Assembly (NCBI RefSeq): GCF_009856605.1
Contig: NZ_CP047242.1
Coordinates: 4,718,001 to 4,782,000, forward strand
Reading direction: 5' to 3'
DNA from: Trichormus variabilis 0441
Lineage (GTDB): Bacteria > Cyanobacteriota > Cyanobacteriia > Cyanobacteriales > Nostocaceae
DNA length: 64,000 nt
Part shown: positions 47,511-55,100 of the stretch, one piece after another
Numbering within the stretch: position 1 is the first letter of the stretch
Layout of the letters: each line of letters starts with the position of its first letter
Notes under the pieces: model-generated
Databases searched by the model: none
Told to the model about the DNA's origin: nothing
What the model saw: only the letters and a program-made list of their open reading frames with translations
Program-made: the position numbers and the translations under genes

Positions 47511-48227
47511 ATGAGAAACACTTTAGATGATATAGAAAAAGCTATTAGTAACACTCGTAAAGCAATTGCTAACTTAACAGCACAGCAAAATCAATGTCAG
47601 AATCAATATACAGAAACAAAAATAGTATCTCAGTCTGCTCATGATGAAGCTTTAAAAGCTGCTTATGACGGTGACTCATCCTTGGCAATTAAGGCTTTAT
47701 CTCAGGAGGTAATTCAAGAAAAAATTGCTACCTTACTTCACTCGCAAATCAAAGAACAATTAACAATTATTGAACTTCTAAATAATAACTTATCAATTTT
47801 GAATAACATAAAGTTTGCCTTAGTAAAATGCCTTCAAAATGAACCATCTCAGAATAACAATACTCAATCATTAGCTGCAAACTCACGTAGAGAACATACT
47901 GGAAAAGATTTATATAGTAACGAGTTTTCATCAGAGGATCTTCTTATTGAAAGAGTTAAAAAAGTAATTTCTGAAAAAGAATCTATAGAAGTAGAAAATA
48001 TTAGCCTGGTTCACTCCCTTGTATTAGGAGGAACTTTTGGATCTTTCCTATCATCATCGACTAACTATGATATTCCACCCAATGACCTAAATATGGATAA
48101 CCTAGATGCAATAGAATTATTAATGGCTATAGAAGAAGAATTTGATATTGAAATTTCTGATGCGGAAGCCGAGATGGTAAGAACAGTTCAAGAATTAGTG
48201 AATATAATTTTATTCAAACTAAGTTGA
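47511..48227 (+). CDS. PspA-like coiled coil fused to a serine-less acyl-carrier-like domain
   Basis: The 238 residues start at the ATG. Residues 1-105 form long helices resembling PspA/IM30 proteins (DIEKAISNTRKAIANLTAQQ; HDEALKAAYDGDSSLAIKAL). A polar linker (about 110-140) leads to a C-terminal domain with the four-helix acyl-carrier pattern (LLIERVKKVISEKESIE; AIELLMAIEEEFDIEISDAE; VRTVQELVNIIL). At the position of the phosphopantetheine serine in the usual DSLD motif it reads DNLD, with Asn197. It therefore cannot be a conventional carrier and may be a binding or scaffold domain. A Gly/Ser loop (VLGGTFGSFLSSSTN) is inserted before helix 2. The gene stands alone, AT-rich relative to its neighbours. 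Confidence 0.72.
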   Translation: MRNTLDDIEKAISNTRKAIANLTAQQNQCQNQYTETKIVSQSAHDEALKAAYDGDSSLAIKALSQEVIQEKIATLLHSQIKEQLTIIELLNNNLSILNNIKFALVKCLQNEPSQNNNTQSLAANSRREHTGKDLYSNEFSSEDLLIERVKKVISEKESIEVENISLVHSLVLGGTFGSFLSSSTNYDIPPNDLNMDNLDAIELLMAIEEEFDIEISDAEAEMVRTVQELVNIILFKLS

Positions 48228-48347
48228 ATTTGTTAGTCAATATATGCCAAGAAAAAGACATAATATCAGCTTTTTATTCTCCCTTAAAACTACAATTGAC
48301 TGAGTTTTCTGCTAGCTAATAAAGTTACATAAAAGTGATTTTGATGT

Positions 48348-48908
48348 CTAAAATTTTCGTGGTTTTGGATATAGCCAGGAACTAAACAATCGGCTCACTC
48401 TAGGCATGACAACATAAGTTAGCAGCACAACCATAGTAACTGTAATGATCAACGAAATAATAAAGGGGGGTAAGCCACCCAGGAGAGGCGTGATAAATGT
48501 ATTTAAAAAATTAATCAACACATATACAGATGCCCAAGTTAGTAAAGCTGTTTTATAGCGTGGTGGTGTCTTTAGTGGTTGGCCGGGAAGAGAAAACCAA
48601 GCTTCTAAGCCATTGATTTGCTGAACTTGGGGTTCAGACTCTACCAAAGTTTTGGCTTGATTTAGCCAATATTGGCGATCGCGCGATGTCATCCATGCCT
48701 TAAGATTTTCATAGCTGTCAAATCGAAAGATAATCACGTATTCTGTCCGCACTCCGAGTTGAGGGCGAATCACATTGGTTCCCATATGACCAGGGTAGGT
48801 TCTGGCAACAGTGGTAATATCTTTCAGCCAAGCTTCGTATGCTGTTTCACAACCTGGTTTGACAACTTGTGAAATGACCACTGTAATAATTTGCTCGTCT
48901 TGTTGCAT
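48348..48908 (-). CDS. Antibiotic biosynthesis monooxygenase (ABM) domain membrane protein
   Basis: The 186 residues carry an N-terminal ABM ferredoxin-like domain (ITVVISQVVKPGCETAYEAW; FRFDSYENLKAWMTSRDRQY). A Pro-rich linker (LPGQPLKTPPRYKTAL) and two transmembrane helices (WASVYVLINFLNTFI; FIISLIITVTMVVLLTYVV) follow. This ABM plus two-helix layout occurs in several bacteria without a known substrate. It lies 117 bp downstream of the beta-propeller gene on the same strand, separated by a perfect hairpin, so co-transcription is uncertain. Confidence 0.85.
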   Translation of the reverse strand: MQQDEQIITVVISQVVKPGCETAYEAWLKDITTVARTYPGHMGTNVIRPQLGVRTEYVIIFRFDSYENLKAWMTSRDRQYWLNQAKTLVESEPQVQQINGLEAWFSLPGQPLKTPPRYKTALLTWASVYVLINFLNTFITPLLGGLPPFIISLIITVTMVVLLTYVVMPRVSRLFSSWLYPKPRKF

Positions 48909-48938
48909 TTCTATTGGTACTAATCAGAGTGGAAGTAA

Positions 48939-48957
48939 GGACGCACGGTGTGCGTCC
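48939..48957. repeat. Perfect hairpin between ABM and beta-propeller genes
   Basis: GGACGCAC and GTGCGTCC flank a GGT loop. On the minus strand no U-tract follows, so it is better read as a dispersed palindrome, possibly processing or weakly terminating the upstream SDR/propeller transcript. Confidence 0.55.
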
Positions 48958-49025
48958 CTATAGATTATTGAGGTGTAGCAAAGATTTTGTGAATTGGTAT
49001 AAATACGACTCGTTTCTGGTAATTT

Positions 49026-49943
49026 TTAAACAAAAATATACCCAGTTTTATTGACTTCCAAGCGCACAACGTTTGCAGGGACAACTCCTGTGGGAGGAGG
49101 TAAAAACATCCCACCGTTGGTGACGACATAGATAGCGGTGCGGTCATCTGGACTTTGACCAAAGGCCACAGATGTACTACCAATTACACCTTGCTCGGCT
49201 TGAGCAATAATAGTTGTACTGCCATCTGTGCTGATTCTTACTACACTGTTATAAATGTGCGTTGCTCCGTAAAGATTGCCTTCCACGTCAAATGCAAAGT
49301 CATCAATATTAGTCTGCTTAACAAAGATTTCTGGCTCACCTGGGACATCTGCTATACCAAGGGGAATCCGCAGCAACAACATTTTTTCTGTATTGGAAAC
49401 ATATAGTTTATTACCAAAACGTTTGATGCCATTGGCGGCGGGGATGGGGTTATCTGCATTGCTACGAGCCAGCAAAGGATGTTCCAACCAAATCGATGCG
49501 TTGGGTTGAGCGATATCAATTAGCCAAATTGCACCGCGATAGGAATCTGCTGTTAAGTACCGATTGTCTGATAGAGGAGTGATACCGTTGAGGAATATGG
49601 CATCTGGCAAGGTCAACAAGGTTTCTACTGTACCATCTTTTGCAACTAGAGAAACTACGGGTACAGAATCAGCATCCCATCCTGTGACGACTAAACCACT
49701 ATTGTTAGTAAAAGCTATACCACTTACTTTGCCTGGAACGCTGGTATGAATCTGCTGATTTCCATCGGGGGTGATGCGGACAATCTGACCGATTTCATGA
49801 TTGGTTACGAAGATTGTACCATCGGCAGCGATCGCCAAATTTTCGAGAAAGGTATAAACAGGGAACGAGGTAATAACCTTGGCTGGAGCCAAATTAATCG
49901 GTGTTTGTACGTAAATAGGGGGTAACCCTGGGGAATCTGTCAT
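49026..49943 (-). CDS. SMP-30/NHL-type beta-propeller protein
   Basis: The 305 residues form a series of blade-like repeats ([78 protein letters not shown]). This fits a six-bladed propeller related to SMP-30/gluconolactonase or NHL proteins. The N-terminus has no signal peptide. It starts 6 bp after the upstream SDR gene on the same strand, so the two form an operon and may act on related substrates, for example as lactonase and dehydrogenase. Catalytic residues cannot be assigned by eye. Confidence 0.8.
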   Translation of the reverse strand: MTDSPGLPPIYVQTPINLAPAKVITSFPVYTFLENLAIAADGTIFVTNHEIGQIVRITPDGNQQIHTSVPGKVSGIAFTNNSGLVVTGWDADSVPVVSLVAKDGTVETLLTLPDAIFLNGITPLSDNRYLTADSYRGAIWLIDIAQPNASIWLEHPLLARSNADNPIPAANGIKRFGNKLYVSNTEKMLLLRIPLGIADVPGEPEIFVKQTNIDDFAFDVEGNLYGATHIYNSVVRISTDGSTTIIAQAEQGVIGSTSVAFGQSPDDRTAIYVVTNGGMFLPPPTGVVPANVVRLEVNKTGYIFV

Positions 49944-49949
49944 ATTAAC

Positions 49950-50696
49950 CTACCACTGTAATTGAACTGGGCCACCAAACTTCCGCATCTCTGCAAAAAA
50001 CTGGCCTTGCACTCCTCCATCCGGTAAGGTTGCCAAATAGACGGCTGTTTCTGCTCCCTCTTCTGCTGTAAACGGAGCATTATCACCCCCCATATCTGTT
50101 TTCATCCAACCAGGAGAATAGGCGTTCACCAGAATATTCGTACCTTGGAGTTCCTTAGCTAAAATCGCTGTGATGCCATTTACACCTACTTTAGAAAGTC
50201 TGTAAGATGGCGCTAAAGGATAATAATCATCGGAAATTGAAGACAGAGAAGCCATTTCTGTGGAAATATTGACGATGCGACCGTAGTTTTCTACCTGCAT
50301 CAACGGAATTAATGCTTGAGTAATTCTCACTACCGCTAAGACATTAGTTTCCCAAGTGACACGCATTGTTTCCAGTTGCACAGTTAGTAAGCTGGATTCT
50401 TCTGGCTTAGTTGTGGGATTTATACCTGCATTGTTGACTAAAATATCTACTTTGCTATAGGTCTCACGCAACCATTTAGTAAACCTCTGAACACTCACAT
50501 CATTAGTCACATCTAGAACACAATAATCTGCATCCAGTCCTTCGGCAGATAATTGCTGTTTGGCTGCTAAACCATCAGCTTCATTACGACTCGTCAGAAT
50601 GACATGGAGACCAATTTGGGCTAATTTACGGGAAATAGCATATCCTAGACCTCGATTACTGCCAGTTATCACCGCAATTCTCTTTTGTTCCGTCAT
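49950..50696 (-). CDS. Short-chain dehydrogenase/reductase
   Basis: The 248 residues have the Rossmann motif TGSNRGLGYAISRKL at 12-26, NNAG (ILVNNAGINP), the catalytic Ser region (IVNISTEMASLSS), the YxxxK motif (YRLSK) and SPGWMKTDMGG. This resembles carbonyl-reductase-like SDRs, NAD(P)H-dependent, cytosolic. An AGGTCA precedes the ATG. It is the first gene of an SDR/propeller operon divergently oriented to a LysR regulator with an 85-bp intergenic region, the standard arrangement for LysR control. Confidence 0.92.
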   Translation of the reverse strand: MTEQKRIAVITGSNRGLGYAISRKLAQIGLHVILTSRNEADGLAAKQQLSAEGLDADYCVLDVTNDVSVQRFTKWLRETYSKVDILVNNAGINPTTKPEESSLLTVQLETMRVTWETNVLAVVRITQALIPLMQVENYGRIVNISTEMASLSSISDDYYPLAPSYRLSKVGVNGITAILAKELQGTNILVNAYSPGWMKTDMGGDNAPFTAEEGAETAVYLATLPDGGVQGQFFAEMRKFGGPVQLQW

Positions 50697-50781
50697 TTTT
50701 GTGACCTAAAGAATGCTTTTAGGTTTACTGTACTGAGATGTTATAAATTAAGCAAATTGATTGCAGCGATATATTTTATTA

Positions 50782-51699
50782 ATGAAATTAATAGATTTAT
50801 CCTCTATTGACCTCAACCTACTAGTTACGTTTGAGGTGCTTTTTGAAGAGCGAAGTGTCACAGTAGCCGCCCAGCGCTTGTATTTAGGACAACCAGCCAT
50901 GAGTGCGGCTCTTGCAAGGCTACGCATACTATTTCAGGATGAATTATTTATCCGTATTGGTCGGGAAATGCAACCGACAGCAAAAGCTCTAGAAATTGCT
51001 CCAGGTATATCAGTTGCGCTTCAGCAGATTCGACAGACATTAGAATCTAGCCAAACCTTTGACCCAAAAACTTCTAAACATACCTTTGCCATTGGTAGTT
51101 CGGACTACACCAGCTATGTTGTTCTGCCCAAGTTGTTGGAAGTTTGTCGCCAGGTTGCACCAAGCATTGATTTTCGACTAATTGGTTTTGAGAAAGATAG
51201 TGTAGGAGACCTGTTAGAACAACGAGAAATTCATGTTGCGTTGGGTTTGTTTCAAAATCCACCCCGACAAACGAGACAAATGCCATTATTTGAAGAACAC
51301 TTTGTTGGTCTTTGTCGCCGTGGACATCCTGTTGTCACTCAGGAGAATATGACACCGGAGACCTTTGCTTGTCTCCCTCAAGCTCTTTTTACTCTCCGAA
51401 GAGATGATATTGGTGAAATTGACAAGGTGCTTGCTCAATACAATCTTCAGCGTCGAGTAGTATTGACTACCCCCCACTTGCTCATCTTGCCAACTGTCAT
51501 TTCATCTAGTGACTTAGTGACTGTCATTCCTTCACGACTGGTAACACCATTTGCTTACAAAGATACACTAGAAATTTTTGAACTTCCTGTAAAAACTGAA
51601 CCTTGGATGATTTCTATGTTGTGGAGTAAACTTACAGATCAAGATCAAGCGAGTATTTGGTTACGGCAGATGCTCAAAAGTGTTTGTGAAGGAATTTAA
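50782..51699 (+). CDS. LysR family transcriptional regulator
   Basis: The 305 residues start at the ATG giving MKLIDLSSIDLNLLVTFEVL; the TTG seven codons upstream is unlikely. The winged helix-turn-helix is at residues 8-66 (RSVTVAAQRLYLGQPAMSAA LARLR). The substrate-binding domain follows (FAIGSSDYTSYVVLPKLLEV; EIHVALGLF). It resembles the NodD/SyrM-like or PnbR-like branch (SIDLNLL start). It is divergent to the SDR operon and probably controls it from the shared 85-bp region, where AATTAAGCAAATTGATT lies but no clear T-N11-A palindrome stands out. Confidence 0.93.
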   Translation: MKLIDLSSIDLNLLVTFEVLFEERSVTVAAQRLYLGQPAMSAALARLRILFQDELFIRIGREMQPTAKALEIAPGISVALQQIRQTLESSQTFDPKTSKHTFAIGSSDYTSYVVLPKLLEVCRQVAPSIDFRLIGFEKDSVGDLLEQREIHVALGLFQNPPRQTRQMPLFEEHFVGLCRRGHPVVTQENMTPETFACLPQALFTLRRDDIGEIDKVLAQYNLQRRVVLTTPHLLILPTVISSSDLVTVIPSRLVTPFAYKDTLEIFELPVKTEPWMISMLWSKLTDQDQASIWLRQMLKSVCEGI

Positions 51700-51700
51700 G

Positions 51701-51790
51701 CTAAATCGCCGCATAATAAGCTTCATCTACTTTTAATGTTGTCTCTGTGATGAATTTGGCATCATCGGAAATCAGCAAAGGGCGTTGCTG
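51701..51790 (-). pseudogene. C-terminal remnant of a second short-chain dehydrogenase
   Basis: The minus-strand frame ending at TAG 51701 reads QQRPLLISDDAKFITETTLK and then VDEAYYAAI. This matches the SDR C-terminus (fLvSDeAkFITG..l.VDGGy), with the usual Gly-Gly replaced by Glu-Ala. Upstream of this the frame runs into a dispersed repeat block. Only about 29 codons survive. It lies on the far side of the LysR gene from the intact SDR and may be the leftover of an older operon. Confidence 0.7.
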
Positions 51791-51810
51791 ATTAGTGGGA
51801 TGATTTTTGT

Positions 51811-51972
51811 CGGGCTACGCTCCGCTAACGCTAACACGCATACCGCAGGCGGAACCCATAGGGTAGACGCATACCGCAAGCGGAACCCTTACCCCTACGG
51901 GGAAGCAAGCTACGCGTTAGCGTCTCCGTACCCTACGGGAAGCAAGCTACGCGCAGCGTCTCCGACAGGAGA
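51811..51972. repeat. Nested dispersed-repeat block
   Basis: Two direct copies of an ACGCATACCGCA/GCGGAACCC unit (51836-51857 and 51867-51888) are followed by two copies of a CTACGGG-AAGCAAGCTACGC-AGCGTCTCCG unit (51895-51928 and 51933-51964). The motifs are partly mutually complementary. The open frame through it is an artefact of the repeat composition. It fills the middle of the 462-bp gap before the giant kinase; the remainder (51986-52161) is AT-rich with no visible gene. Confidence 0.85.
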
Positions 51973-52161
51973 AGGAGAAGGGTAGAATCAATATTCTGCT
52001 TTGTAACACTTGGCATATAGGGGAAATTTAAGTTGAGGATTTCTAGTAACCTTGGAACATAAAGATTATTTTTCTAACAAGATATTATGAACTTCTACTT
52101 TGTTTATCACAATATTTCGCTTGTACGGGAATGCTAAATCTGATATTTAAGAAGTGATAAT

Positions 52162-55100
52162 ATGCTTAATATTCCCGGTTATACTATCAGCGAAGAACTT
52201 TATGATGGTTCCAGAACCCTAGTTTATCGAGCTATTCGACAGGCAGACACCTTACCAGTGGTAATTAAACTGCTGAAAAATCCTTATCCCAGCTTTTCTG
52301 AACTGGTACAGTTCCGCAACCAATACACCATCGCCAAAAATCTCAACTATCCCGGAATCATCGCCACCCATAGCCTAGAACCCTTACATAATGGCTATCA
52401 GTTAGTAATGGAAGACTTTGGCGGAATTTCTGTGAAGGATTATTTCGTCCACAATCATTATGTCGCGTCTCTAGATAAATTTTTACAAATAGCGATCGCC
52501 CTATGCGACATCTTAGACATACTATATCGTCAGCGCATTATTCATAAAGATATTAAACCTGCCAATATTCTCATTAACCCAGAAACGACACAGGTTAAAT
52601 TAATTGACTTTAGTATAGCCTCCTTGCTTCCACGGGAAACTCAAACTTTAATCAATCCCAACGTTTTGGAAGGAACATTAGGTTATATTTCTCCCGAACA
52701 AACTGGACGGATGAATCGTGGGATTGACCATCGCACTGATTTTTATTCTTTGGGGGCAACTTTTTACGAACTATTGACAGGAAAATTACCATTCCCCTCA
52801 GAGGACGCAATGGAGTTGGTACATTGTCATCTGGCAAAAGCCCCAACTTTAGTACATGAAATTAATCTAACAATTCCATCCGTACTCTCAGACATTGTTA
52901 ACAAACTCATGGCGAAAAATGCGGAAGACCGCTATCAAAGCGCATTAGGTCTGAAGTATGATTTAGAAAAGTGCTTAGTCCAACTGCAAGAAACGGGTAA
53001 AATTGAGAGTTTCCCAATTGCTCAGAGGGATGTGTGCGATCGCTTCATTATTCCTGATAAATTATATGGACGAGAAGCCGAAGTAGAAACCCTACTCCAA
53101 GCATTTGAGCGCGTCAGTACCGGTAACACCGAAATGATGCTGGTAGCTGGGTTTTCGGGTATTGGGAAAACAGCCGTAGTCAACGAAGTTCATAAACCCA
53201 TTGTTCGACAACGGGGTTATTTTATTAAAGGCAAATATGACCAATTTCAGCGTAATATTCCCTTTAGTGCTTTTGTACAAGCATTCCGGGATTTAATGGG
53301 GCAGTTGTTGACAGAAAGCGACGCTCAAATTCAGCAATGGAAAAGTCAGATATTAGCAGCCGTTGGTGAGAATGGACAGGTAATTATTGAAGTCATCCCC
53401 GAATTAGCAGGAATTATTGGTCAACAACCGCCAATCATAGAACTATCAGGAACTGCTGCCCAAAATCGGTTTAATTTATTATTTCAGAAATTTGTCCAGG
53501 TATTCAAAACTCAGGAACATCCCTTAGTGATGTTTTTAGATGATTTGCAATGGGCAGACTCCGCATCTCTCAACTTGATGCAGTTGTTGATGAGTGAATC
53601 AGGAGGGGGATATTTATTATTAATTGGGGCTTATCGAGATAATGAAGTTTCCGATGCCCATCCATTGATGTTCAGTTTGGCAGAAATTAGAAAAGCCCAA
53701 GCCACCATCAATACTATTACCCTTGCGCCCCTGAGTCAATCTAGTTTAAATCAACTAGTGGCAGATACCCTGAGTTGTTCATCGGCAATTGCCCAACCAT
53801 TAACTCAATTGGTATATCAAAAAACCAAGGGAAACCCCTTTTTCAGCACCCAGTTTATCAAGGCGATATATGAAGATGGACTCATTACATTTAATGGGGA
53901 TGAGGGAAATTGGCAGTGCGATATTGTGGGAGTTAAAGAGTCATCCCTTTCCGATGATGTTGTTGAATTCATGGCATTGCAGTTACAGAAATTGCCACAG
54001 ACAACACAGAATATTCTCAAATTTGCGGCGTGTATAGGGAATAAATTTGATTTAGGAATTTTGGCGATTATTTGGGAAAAATCATTAACTGAAACCGCTA
54101 CAGCCTTATGGAAGGCATTACAAGAAGGATTGATTTTACCCCAGAGTGAAGTTTATAAATTTTATGTCGATAGGGAAATACAGGATGAAGTCAAAGGTTC
54201 ACAAACTGTTACCTACAAATTTCTCCACGATCGCGTCCAGCAAGCAGCATACTCATTGATTCCCGCAGAGCAAAAGCAGTATACCCATTTCCAGATCGGT
54301 CAATTGCTGTTGCAAGGGTTATCTCAGGGGGAACAAGAAGAACGGATTTTTGACATTGTCAATCAGCTGAATATGGGGCTAGATGTCATCACTAGCAATG
54401 AACAGAAACAAGAACTGGCGCATCTAAACTTAAAAGCTGGACAAAAAGCCAAACTCTCAGCCGCCTATCAAGCTGCTTACGACTATTGCACCATTGGGAT
54501 GAGTGTATTATCGCCAGATGCTTGGCAGCAAGACTATCCACTCATGTACAGTTTGCACCGTGATGCTTCAGAAGCCGCTTATCTTTGTGGTAAATTTGAC
54601 CAAGCCGAAGCCTTGTATGCAGAAACACTCACCTATGCTCAAGCCCCCCTTGACCAAGCCATAGTTTATCGCATACAGATGACACAGTATCAGCTCCAGG
54701 GACGAAATGCTGAGGCGATCGCTATTCAACGTCAAAGTTTACAGATGTTAGGATGGACAATCCCCACACAACCGGAGATGATACAAGCTGGCCTAGATGC
54801 GGAAATCGCCACAGTTCAGCAATTTCTAGAGCAGCATACCATTGAATCCATTCTTGCCGCCCCCAAAATGGTAGATCCCAGCATTGCCGAAATGCTGCGA
54901 ATTTTACAAATTTTGTTCTACGCCGCCTGGCTCGATGGTCAAAGCACCTTAGCATTGCTAGCACTCGCCAAGATGACCACGCTGTCATTACAGTATGGTA
55001 ACAGCGATATGTCTCCCTTTGGTTATGCCGGCTATGGCTTGATTGCTAATGGTGTATTCAAAGACTGCGCCACTGCTTATGAGTTTGGGGAAATGGCAGT

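Noticed and set aside
51785..51985. 66-residue frame in the repeat block before the giant kinase
   Set aside because: It is composed entirely of the dispersed direct repeats, so the open frame is a by-product of repeat composition.
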